Shown piece after piece: positions 10,052 to 20,890 of a DNA stretch of 64,000 nucleotides (its first letter is position 1; the number at the start of each line of letters is the position of its first letter). A program made the position numbers and the translations under genes. The stretch is taken from NCBI RefSeq assembly GCF_009870125.1, contig NC_046679.1:9920001-9984000 (forward strand). Reading direction: 5' to 3'. This DNA is from Drosophila pseudoobscura. Its lineage: Eukaryota > Arthropoda > Insecta > Diptera > Drosophilidae. Below the pieces are notes generated by a model, which did no database searches, was not told the DNA's origin, and saw only the letters and a list, made by a program, of their open reading frames with translations.

Positions 10052-13000
10052 CTATCTCTTGTGGCGACCGCGCATAAACTGCAAGGTCTTGGCCATAAGA
10101 GGAGCCTTCTTGGGTCGCATCGGAGCCACAGCTGGGGGAAAAGTAAACGAATTAAGTCAATGAGAAACAGATCAGATTCTTTAATTGGCTTACCTATTTG
10201 CGCCGTGTCACGACCTGCGCCCAGTACGCGCAGTCGGGCATCGCCCACCTTGGCGGCATTGGGCGTCACGCTGGAGAGTGCCGCCACTCGTGCGGCTGGC
10301 GTAGCTATCAGTTTGCCCCTGGTGCCGTACTGCTCCTGCTTGCGTTGAACGCTGCGCGGTGGCTTCACCATCGAGTCCACGAATGCCAACTGAGTTTTGC
10401 GCACAGGAGCCTCGCTAATCCTCTGCGAGGCCTTGATGCTCTCCGCGAGTATGCTGAGCTTGCGATCCTTCTCCTCTTGACAGCGCTGCAAGGGAGAAAA
10501 TACCGTGTAGATACAAAGTTTTCAGAGCATGGAGCGGCAATGCGTACCAAGTACATTTCTCGCCACGTCTCCATCTCCTCACGCCGCTGGCTGCGACAGT
10601 TGCGCGTCACATGCATCTGCCATAGGACATCGCTGTCGTCCATTAGATACGGATTGTACTCCTCGAAGTTTAACAGTTGCTGGGGTGTTGCCCGCTCCAG
10701 AACAGGTCGAAGCACTTCAAAAGGCACCCCACCGGTGTACTCCAAGGCTGCCAAACAAAAAGAAAGTTAGCAACCAGCAGCAATATGCGATATGAGACTT
10801 TTTTGTCAGCAAAAGAGGCTATGTTATGCAATTAAAAATAAAAACTTGTTAGTAATTACTATTAATTGATAAACAGAACAGTCAATTCACGTATTCACGC
10901 ACATTCAACAAAAAGAAAGAAAAAGTATTCTGATTACCACGTGCTTAAAATTAGAGGTTATGTTGCGGGTTACCACGTGGTAAGTTTGTTGGTTAAGTGA
11001 AAATCTGTGCACCCAGACTTTTGATGGGTAACGTATGTGCAAATGTCTTTTAAAACTCTTTAAAGCGTACAATTATTAGAGCAAAACTGACTAGAAAGTT
11101 TATTTTTTAGTGCAAAAATAAATCATCCTTCTAGGTTAACCTCAAATTTAATATTTCTTTTCTTTAATTCAGAAAACCCAAACTACACATTCATTCTTAC
11201 CATCGATGTTCTTCTGGAGGACTCGCGTACACAGATCAAAAAGTGAGGCCACCTGCAGGATTTGGCCAGTCCTCACACCTGAGTAGATCTTAGTGCTGCC
11301 GTTCAACCAAAAGTTAATCAAAAGGTTCACTTAATTGGTAAAAAAAACTTGAAGTACCCACCGCATTGTCTTTGAGGAAATGCCAGCGGCCAGAGCCTCA
11401 GACTCGTTGAAGTAGCGGGCGGCTGAGGGCTTGTGGGTGCCTCCTCCATGGTTGAATACCACATCCATGACTGTCTGATTTAGGGGCAAGGGTTTGTAGT
11501 TGTTCGAAATGGTAGGCAGCTCGAGGGCAATGCTCGGATCCAGAGGCTCCAGCTTCGCGGTGGAGGCCAGTAGTTCGGGTTTCTTAGGGGATAGCATTTC
11601 TTGGATTATCAATGGTTGGATCTTTTTCGCGTTTTTTTTTCAATTTACTTTGGTTGTGACAGCTCGGCTGCTGCTGGAGGTAGCCTCCCTGAAGGATGGC
11701 GCCACAGCTGCTGCTGCTGATGGGGCCGTTGATGATGTTGCTGTGGAGGATGTGGAGGCTGCTGTATGTGGCTTGGCCACATGCTTCGCTCTGCTGCTGC
11801 TGTTCTTCTTGCTGCTGCTCATGGGCATGTTAAGCATGCCGAGAACGTCATCGAAATTGGCTCCCATGCTGGAATCGAAGCCATCCACGGAGTCCTCTTG
11901 ACCGGTTGCCTCTTTGGTCGTTGTGTTTTTCGCTATTTTGGGCTTGTGGGCGAGCTCCTCTTCCTGCCGCTGGGGGCTGCGGTGTCGCTTGGATGATTTG
12001 GATGATTTTGATGATTTGGACGATGAGGAAGATGATTTGTGTACATCCGATTTCTCCTTCGACGTCTTTTGATCGATGTGCTGAGGTTTATCCTGAAATA
12101 CACATAGAAAGTAGGACTACATGTAAAAGTATTCGATAGATTAATACTTTACCTCTTTGATGCTCTTTTCATGCTTTGATTTGCGGTGTTCTTTGTCGCT
12201 TTTGTGACTCTCGGCCTTGCTGGTGTGTTGGCTAGTGCTGCTTCTGTGGCTGCTGCTGCTGCTTGACTTGTTTGGGGAGGACGAGTCCTTAGTCTTGTGT
12301 TCGCCATTCGATTTCTTGTCCCTGTGCTCCTTGGACTCCTTGCGGCTCTCTCGTTCCTTATCCTTGTCCTTATCCCTGGACCTATCATGGCGGCTGCTCT
12401 TGTGTTTCTTGTCCGATTCTTTGTCCGACTTTGAGCTCTTCGAGTGATGCCTACTGCTGCTGCTCCTCTCAGACTTGTTCTTGGAGCTGCTGTCGTCGTG
12501 CCCGGACTTTCGCTTGCTGCTGCTGTGTCCGTCCTCGCCGCCGCTGGATGAATTGCTGCCTTTATACTCCAGCTCCGGCTCATCCTCACTGGACCTTCGC
12601 CCATTCGATTTGCCCGAATCCTCCTCGTGGCTAGTAGTTCCTATTGCCGATGGCGTTGGCTCGGCGGGCTCCTCCTCAGCGGCCACCATGGCCTTCCATC
12701 TTGTGACTAGAGTGCGGGCGGCCACTCCAACCTCGCCGTTGAATTTTCGCAGGGCATTCACCGTCTTCCCGATGCCTGTCTCCTGCAGGTGCTCGAATTT
12801 GATGGGCAAATTGAACAGCTTTGTGATGCAGTGCATGAGCTGTGTTCGAGATCGGGTAGAAAATATAATTATAGCAGCTTAGAGGTTAGATTAAACCCTT
12901 TGGGTCTAAGCCCATGCGGCAGGGGACTGTAAATCTCGTGAAATTTCGCAAGAAAACGAAAGGCACGGCACCAGGTGTACAAGCATCTGCTCGACGCGAC

Positions 13001-13147
13001 GACTGCCAATAATCAAGGGGTATGTATCGGCACAAACAACACACACACACACACTCTAACACTTACCCTCTTCTCGTCCTCGCCATGCTTCTCGATGCTC
13101 CGCTGATAGTGACGCACAACATCGACCAGATTGTTTGTGGACGTCAT
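10052..13147 (-). CDS. EloA: Elongin A, transcription elongation factor and BC-box protein (in-frame TGA)
   Basis: Seven minus-strand exons: 13067-13147, 12153-12839, 11362-12092, 11201-11295, 10548-10747, 10194-10485 and 10052-10131 (722 codons). Residues 1-100 form the TFIIS N-terminal (LW/TND) domain, starting MTSTNNLVDVVRHYQRSIEK. A long Ser/Lys/Asp/Glu-rich linker follows. The C-terminal half is the Elongin A homology domain with the Elongin B/C-binding BC box near residues 517-526 (SLFDLCTRVL), the segment GGVPFEVLRPVLERATPQQL, and a C terminus ending MAKTLQFMRGRHKR. Elongin A stimulates RNA polymerase II elongation and, with Elongin B/C and Cul5, can act as a ubiquitin ligase. Oddity: codon 407 is TGA (11640-11642), in frame with clear coding sequence on both sides; no plausible intron removes it. 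All other junction phases agree. Confidence 0.85.
10970..10983. promoter_or_regulatory. Palindromic CACGTG E-box in an EloA intron
   Basis: TTACCACGTGGTAA is a perfect 14-base palindrome with a CACGTG core. A second CACGTG lies 36 bases upstream at 10938-10943 in the related context TTACCACGTGC. CACGTG is the class B E-box of Myc/Max, Mitf and Clock/Cycle factors. The pair lies in the intron at 10748-11200. Regulatory function is inferred. Confidence 0.45.
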
Positions 13148-14125
13148 TGCCGAGAGGACCAAACCGAGCTGCTGCTGGCTCCCGGATTTATTCACTTTTC
13201 TTTTCGCTTCTGCTCTCTTGCGCCAGACAACTTTTTTAGACCCAACAAAAAAATGGCACGCAAGCAGCTTCGTCAATGGTTATTTGCATAGGTACTAAAA
13301 CACCAAAAACCAAACACAAGGACACAAACGAGCACGAGCAAACGAAACACACACACAAAAATGGGCCTCCTGTAGCGAGGCGGCTTGGGGCGACTCTGCT
13401 ATATCTTTAAGTACATTGAAATTTGTATGTTTCCTATTTCTTTTTTTTCCCGACTTTGCAATGTAATGAAAAACTGTGTGGCGTTTTCTAGCACTATTCG
13501 GGCCGAACAGCTGACAGTGGCAGATAGAGTGGCAACGCTGACAGTGAACGAGCAATCGAATTCATTCGATACTATCGATGTCCGAACTGATTTTTTTTGG
13601 TTGACCTTTTTTGCAAAACCATTATTTTATAAAGAATCCAAAGAAATAAGAGCTTTGAAATTAACCAGTCTTGTAGGAAATTTGATTATCAATCGGATAA
13701 AATTATGAGTTCAGAGCTGACGGTTCTAGTTTGTTAGTTATGCGCGACGGAATATCAAAATCAAGTAATATGGTTTACAATCCTTGACGGATAACGATTA
13801 ACCCATTGTAAGCCAAGGGGATTTTTGAATATCCCACCGAAAATAATGAAAATTGAATAGCTTTATCGCAGTTCAGGTGAAATATATTTTGTTTTTTTTT
13901 TTAACTTCAGAGGAAAGATGGCTTGGATCTATTAGAAGAATTTACAATCAGTAAAATTTTCCGCCATTTGCGTCAAGTCGTTGAACTATTTAAAGAGAGG
14001 GGGGCGAAGTGGGCTAAGTTCGATTTTTTGTTGTTGAGGCAACAAAATTGAGGGAAAATCAAAGCAGTCGGCGTCCTACTAAAATTGTAGATTTAATATA
14101 GTTTCTAAAGTATTTTCACACCGAA
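13148..14125. promoter_or_regulatory. Divergent EloA / Rad60 intergenic region
   Basis: The 978 bases between the two start codons hold no convincing gene. The EloA-proximal half has a CA microsatellite near 13340 and, at 13500-13580, a CAGCTG E-box and a TATCGAT (13573-13579) DRE-like site. The Rad60-proximal half is AT-rich. Promoters for both genes are expected here; exact start sites cannot be read. Confidence 0.45.
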
Positions 14126-15647
14126 ATGTCGGACGACGATTGCGATATATTCAGCTCTCTGAGAAATGATGCTCCCTTTAAAGGTAACACAACTGGAATG
14201 CATATAATTCGATGGATTGATTCAACAATTGTTTCCCTCTTGTCTAGAAATTCCCAAGGAGGTTTACAATCCGTCCAATGACTCGTTGTCCAATGAGATA
14301 GATATGCTGCTTGATCGCACTACCACGAAAACCAGAAAAGTACCCAAAATAAAGGACACAGACGAAGCAAAGACCAAGGGAAAGGCCCGCAACAACAAGA
14401 AGAGTTTGGAGAAAGATGACAAGCCCTTGGCGAAGGTTGCAACGGGCGGGCAGACAGAAGAGACGTCCCGTTCGCTCTCCCCCGTCTCCAAGCTGATGTT
14501 AGAGATGGAGCAAAAGAAGTCTAAAGAGAAAGAACAAGAGCCGGTGTCCAGACGTACCCGCTCCTCGCTGGGCATAGTTGAGAAACCTGTGCCCAAGCAG
14601 CCATCGCCGCCTAAAAGGAAATCCCGGGCCAAAAGGAACAAAGTCCAATCGATTTCCGCTGTGTCGGCAAACTCCATTTCAGAATCTTTGGGGAATAACG
14701 TTGCCCAACCAAGGCCCAGCAATCGGAAAGAGTTGGCAGAGCTAGCAGCGCGATCAACCGTTCTGGATAGCATTGACTTGGCATCGAGTGTGGCTCCGCG
14801 TGTCGAGGGTTTTGTAAGAGATCTACCTCCAATATATATATAGAATCAATTATTATAGTTATTTCGCCGTAGGTGAATCTTGACTCTGATGACGAGGCCG
14901 GGGGCTCTGCACCAGTGGAGGAGCCACCTGCTGAATCAGAGAATCCACCCATGGATATTGCTTTGTCCTGGTAGGATTGTCAGATAGAAATTGTTTTAGT
15001 TCTTTCTTAAACATGTGAGTTTTTTCTTTCCTTAGGTTTGGAGAGATTCAAAATTACAAATTGCGGCTGCATCGGCGTTTTGTGCACATGTTCAAGGAGG
15101 TGGCCGAGCGAAATAATGTAGATGTGGATGATGTTGTGATTGACAAGTACGACAGCCTTGTAGAGCCCACCGATACGCCCCACAGCATTGGTCTTATGAA
15201 GTTTCACACTCTAAGTGAGTGCTGCTTTAATTTAATGCATCCGAATGTATAACCCATATGAGTTTCATTGTCTTTGCAGAGGGTCGAGCACTGAAGTCGA
15301 ATAACACCTACAAGCAGGATACTGTGCCCTCCGTTTTGTTAAAGAAGGCGAACAAGTTTCAGTTGAAAGTTCAAGGGGCTATGTTCAAGCGGCCCCTGGT
15401 GATAGCCATGAAGAAGAAGGACACTTTCAAAGTATTATATCGAAAATGTGCCGACGAACTTGACTGCGATGTCCACCTGGTGAAGTTATTGTAAGTAAAT
15501 CGAATGCCTAAATATCAGCAAAACGTCTGAATTTGTATAAATAATAAAAAAAACAGCTTTGATGGCGAACTACTGGATTCCGAGGATACGCCCAAAGACC
15601 AGGATATGGAAGGCAACGAGATAATTGATCTGCAATTGAAAACCTAA
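14126..15647 (+). CDS. CG4449: Rad60 / NIP45-type protein with SUMO-like domains
   Basis: Six exons: 14126-14183, 14248-14813, 14873-14970, 15036-15214, 15280-15490 and 15557-15647, total 400 residues. The first half is charged and disordered, with Lys/Arg-rich stretches that look like nuclear localisation signals. Residues of about 245-305 resemble the first SUMO-like domain of NIP45 (ending in the pattern DSLVEPTDTPHSIGL), and about 320-400 form a clear C-terminal SUMO-like domain, with RPLVIAMKKKDTF, FDGELLDSEDTP and EIIDLQLKT. The Rad60/Esc2/NIP45 (RENi) family works with SUMO pathway and Smc5/6 factors in genome stability; the Drosophila member CG4449 is called dRad60 and acts in heterochromatic break repair. 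All phases agree. The gene sits head to head with EloA. Confidence 0.85.
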
Positions 15648-18600
15648 AAATTGTATTGTTTTTGTATTTATCGTGCCGAAGGTTTTTCTCAAAATAATTT
15701 ATAATTTGTTCCAATGAATTCAATTTATATTAGTTATTTATATTCTATTTTTTAGTTATGGTAAAAAATTAAAATGTACAAGTCTGACATCAAATTGTAA
15801 AGGCTATTATATGCATATAGAGCAAATAGTTAACAGACTTTTTCCAACTCTCGGAAGAGCATCTCCCCAAGTAGAGCAAAACTTTCCAAAAAAAGAAACC
15901 CTCCAGCAGCCATTATACACCCCCAATACAATACCTTGTTTATCTAGCATATACGCCAGATCTCGGACAGGCTAGAGCGGATGCTGTTGTTGGGCTTTCA
16001 TATTTGCGGGGGGTGGCACTTGGGGTGGGTTTCGTGTGGATAGGAGTTGGGGGTGTTGGGGTGTTTGGAATAGTTGCCTCATTCTGCCGGCTTTTCTCTC
16101 TCTCTCTCTGTTGGGCTCTCCCTTATCCTTGTGCAGCTTCCCATGGAATTTCGCTGCAAAAATTCTGACACAGGACCAAAGGAACTTCTTCAGAGAGAGG
16201 AGCAAATGCAAAGCTCTCTCTCTCTCTCTCTTTCTCTCTCTCTAGAGAGAAAAGCTCTCTCTTTGATTTTAGTCAGCTGCCAGTGGATTTTCCGACTCGT
16301 CGTTTCCTTTTCAATCAGAAAGAGTTTATCCTTCGTGCTTGATGGACGCCTTTTGTTCGCGCTTGTGCCAGCCTTCAGAGAAACCAAAAATATCATTTTC
16401 AATCGTATGAAACTTATTGTTATTGAAGCATTGTTTCGTTTTCCAATTTGTTTGCCCGACCCCCGCTCTCGCCCCCTCCATACCGTCAATGTTTGTGTGT
16501 GAAAATCCGTGAAAAAAATCAAGTGAATTTCCCCCCAAATAAAAGTGTCGTGTCGTGTGCCCCCCATTCTCCATATCATATATAAATATAGTATACGGAA
16601 CGAGAGTATATGTGCATATACTATATTGCATATTTGGCGCCTAAAACTGTCAAAATAAGCGAAGGATACTCTCCCAGGCAGGCATTGTGTCGATTGTTAT
16701 AGGTAAAGCATACTGTACCTACTGTAAATATCCTATTTCTGTTCCTCCTACTGCCTGCCCACCCGCTGACATTGACAGTGACTCTGACAAATGTGTTGGC
16801 CATGTTTACTTGGTGGCTTAAACAAGTTAATTGCCGTGCGCCAGACACAAAAACCAACAGCAAACAAAGCGGCAGAGGCTCCTCCTCCTCCACATCCAAG
16901 TCCAGCTCCTGTCACAACTCTAACTCTACCTCCGACTGCGAGTACTCTTTGTGTCCTGCTGCGCCCTTTGGCCGTGGCGGTACATGTGTTCATCACTTAT
17001 TCAGGCTGATTGTTGGCATTAAATATTAAAGGACGGCTGTGCAGGATATCTATGTCCTGCTTATGAGCAGGCAGATCGAACAGAACTACTCGCAAAGAGA
17101 CGAGACCAGAGACCCTTTACTGCCTGCCCAGGCTGGTGCTAAAAATAAAACGTGACACCTGCAAAAATGTGCCTCAATGTACGCACACCACCTACCAGCC
17201 ACCTTGCCACCTTGCCACCCACTCATCCACCCCCCGTCCATGCCCAACCCTCACAGGCTAATGGCCTTGGCTGGCTGCCTGGCTGCCAGGCAAAGGCATA
17301 ACTAGTTAAGGGATTTGCTCCAAATGGGACTCGAAGGGCACTCGATTCTGCTCTGATTGCTCTGTCAGCAATCGAATGCTGCAGCATGTTGATTGGCCTC
17401 CCCCACGCACTCCCTTCCTCCAGCCTACAGCCTCCTGCTGCTTGCCTCCTGCTGAACGACCTTCAATTTGGCATGCATATTCGTGTAGCATGTATCGTAA
17501 TTAATAATGCCAATTTCCCCCTAAAAGCTTTCCCAACCATCCCATCCCTGGTCAAAAGCTGTACAAATGCATCCGGTTCGAGAAAAGTGCATACAATGGA
17601 TAGCAGAAAAGGAAGGAACATAAACGAACTATTTGGACATACTTTAGAGGGTACTATTCAAGGAAAAGACAGGACTTCCTGATATAATAAGCTATGTGAT
17701 CATATATATTGTTTGGATTCAGAAGGTGGAACCAGTACAGTTCTGATAAAAATCTTTAAACTGTTTATGAAAAAAAAAACTGTGGTATCCACTATTCCGT
17801 AGCTATAAAGCTGATATGTGGTGAAATTATACATAATACCAGTTCTACCTATCACCATGATTAAATAACTTTGACAGTCAGAATGAGGCACAAAAGTACA
17901 CAACTTTTTACTAGGTACAAGTATTTTTTTCCGCGATCTCGACCCTGGTCCCTTTGCCTTGCTATTTATAGCCACGATGCGACAGACCGGAAGTAACGTA
18001 AATCGTAACAAATGACACTTTGGGGCACAATTTGCACACGTGTCGCATACGCAATTCACACACACACAAGCAAATATGTACATGCAACACACACACACAC
18101 AGGCGCATGCACCTCTTCTGCTATATGCCACGCTAACATGCCTCGTTGCCTGTTTTTTGGTTGCATTGTCCTGTCCTCTGTCCTGTCCGACTCTGGCCCT
18201 GGACATGTACAATGTCCACTCGTTTTTCTGCGCCCTCCTTGGTTTCATGTGTTTCTTTTTTTGTATGCAACGAGAGCGCAGCAAGGAACAAAAAACAACA
18301 TGGAAGAAAATCACTAAACAAACTGACGCCATTTTGCCATTAATCCCGACCACTTTATGGGCCGAGCAAACAAACAAACTTGCCCCCCAAGCCCTGCAGT
18401 TGATACCCTATAATAGAAGAGGGGTATCTGAAAATTGTTGATGCTTTCTGGAAGGTACTTGGGGTTTGATTAAGAAGAGTTGCAGATTGGAGTGTATTGA
18501 AGAACTTATCTTTCTATTATAGAAGAATGTTTTGTGTCATCGTCGTCGGATAATGTACTCATATCGGCGCAAGCGAGTGAGCCGGGGGTTGGCGCACGAG

Positions 18601-20890
18601 TGAAGCGTCTGTGCAGGTTGTTTGCCACATAGTAATATCATATAATAGTTAATCTCACAGATCCTTATTATGCTGGAAAGAAAACAGAAAGAAATCATCT
18701 GGTGAATACACAACATCTTTGTGAAAGGACTCTTCCATATCAGATGTTTCGACCCAACAGTTGAAGTTCTTCCAATCTGTGTATTTCAGATTAATTTTAC
18801 TAGCTTTCATGAAGTACCTCTTTCGATCCTGCATCTGCATACGCCTCAGTAGTAATCCTTTCCTTTCCCTCCTTTCTCTTTTCTCTAATCAATCCTAAGC
18901 CAGGGTATGTCCAATTCGTAGCTAAAAAATTCCCCTTGCAGACGTACATATGTATTCCATTGTTTGGTCTATTCATTTTGGTGTTTTTTCCCCTTTGTTT
19001 TGCCTCCATTATGCTTTACTTTGTTGCGGCATGTTTATTTTCGAGTTTGGCCCCAGTCCGATCCCAGCCAGTTCAGGACCAAAGTTGGTTAATGGTAGGA
19101 CTGTCTGAAAGGTTTATGGCCCGTCCAGCTCCCATTTCCCATTTGCCAATTCCTAGTTCCTTTATTACGTTGTGTGTTTTACCAACAGCAAACACAATTG
19201 CCCTGGCTGGCCCCTGAACCCGTACTCGCCTCGACTTTTGTTTCAAGTGCTGCCATCAAATGGAGTGGCCAAGCCACCACTCTGCGACTCGGATTCGCAT
19301 CCCCATCCGCGTATTCCAGTGCTCCATTTAACTGGGTCTAGTGCTCGGGAGTCTGGGTACCCATTCCTCATCCTCAGCCTGGTTCTCGCTCTCCTTCTGG
19401 TCGTCGTGCATTGAACTGCTCTCGGTTACCTCTTCGATATTTTCTTACAGCGGGGCATGTGGCAGGGAGCTCCCTGTCCAGGGCTCCTCCTTCTGGCGCT
19501 TTGTGGCGGCTGCCTCTTGCAATTATTGTTGAGCCCCCAACCCGCGCCCACATGGGTGATCCCCTTCACATTTGATGTGCATTTGCATTCGTGGCCCTCA
19601 GGCTATCGAATGCTTTTTAGTCCACGACATTGTCATTGTTGTTGCTCCCTTTTTTTCTTCTATTACACTTTTTTTGCCTTGCCACAAAGACCACTCCCAC
19701 TCTGGAGTGCAACGGGGGAGAGGATAGAGAGGGGACAGCCCTGGAGTCCGAGTGCGAGTGCTTTTATTAAAGTTTTTCGTATTGTTTGCCTTCCACAATG
19801 TCTCCTCTGGCAGCGACACCCAACACCCAACACCCGACCAGAAAGACGACCAGAAGTGGCACTGGCATCAGTTGCAGTCTGCATCGTGCCACAGCCAGAG
19901 CGAAAACACAGATATAGCCTCCTCTTGTGCGGCGGGGCTTCTTGTTCGCCTTTGTGTGTACCTTTGTGTGCTATCCTGCTTTCCTGCCACAGGAAGTTGC
20001 TGTCTAACAATAACTTCAAGAATTCTGAATGCGTTGGCAGTATTTCAAATAGGACAAATATTTCTTATTAATTTTTGTTCAGCTAAATGGAGCAGGCACG
20101 GCATTGATTCTCCATGATTGTTGCAACAGTCTGTAGAGGCCACACGAACACAGGAGAGCTACCTCAGAAGGATAGCGTTGAAAGCTCACTAATACCAAGA
20201 CATTGTCACACATTCAAGGCGCTTATAATTTATGCTCTCCTCAGTCTTTCCTTCTAGAGTATTGAATATAAAAAAGTATCCATGTTATTGAATGCATTTC
20301 TTATTAAATTTTTTAACTATAGAATAAATTATATCATGAGATCTCCTCTCTCTTTAATTGCATCTGCTTTTTGAAGAGCTTTCACACGCACACGACTCAC
20401 GTACACAAGAAAGCTCTTGGCATTAATTGCTTTCAAAGTGCACCAATACCAAGACATTAACACACATTGAAAACACTTAAATTTCACTATTTCCGCATAT
20501 TTCTCTTTACAGTCTCTACAAGAACCACAAGAACGAAATACATACATATGTAAAACACCAGGAACTGGACCAATTTTTAATCAAAAAAAACGAAACGAAA
20601 CAAAACACACAAAAACAATCAACAATCTACTCACCGACCTCTTGCTAGACTTCTACATTCTATATACTCGTATACTCGAAGTCCATAATTTGGAAGAACC
20701 TTTTGTAACGACAACTTTTGGATAAACATATCTCTAGACGAAATCGAAACCCCATCCCCCGCCAGGAAAGGAAAGGAACGAAGAGGAGTGTCCTAGCCCC
20801 GTCCATCGATAACCCATTCCCCAGGAAGTGTAACCAGAGAAATCATCCAAGACGGCGCCGCTTAAACCGCAAGCCTACAAAATTGGTCGA
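15648..20890. other. Region upstream of the CG4467-like gene, probable 5' UTR exons
   Basis: About 5.2 kb without a gene I can support. It includes CT microsatellites (about 16211-16252), long pyrimidine-rich blocks and a CA repeat near 18060-18100. At 20186-20222 and 20440-20476 a segment of about 37 bases (AATACCAAGACATT core) is repeated directly. An acceptor-like site (CATATCTCTAG) ends near 20737, so the first coding exon of the next gene may carry a spliced 5' UTR whose promoter lies in this region. The proposed transcription start cannot be fixed. Confidence 0.4.
20186..20476. repeat. Diverged direct repeat about 253 bases apart
   Basis: The stretch CTAATACCAAGACATTGTCA (from about 20188), continuing with CACATTCAAGGCGCTTA, recurs as CCAATACCAAGACATTAACA (from about 20441) continuing with CACATTGAAAACACTTA. 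Flanking pieces (GAAAGCTC) are also similar. It may be a local duplication or two copies of a short dispersed element. Confidence 0.5.

Noticed and set aside
19330..19530. Minus-strand acidic reading frame (for example MHDDQKESENQAEDEEWVPR) preceded by another open stretch in the same frame
   Set aside because: The two parts are separated by an in-frame TAA and another stop lies just upstream. The acidic composition follows from a pyrimidine-rich + strand, so I do not call a gene; a conservation test could revive it.
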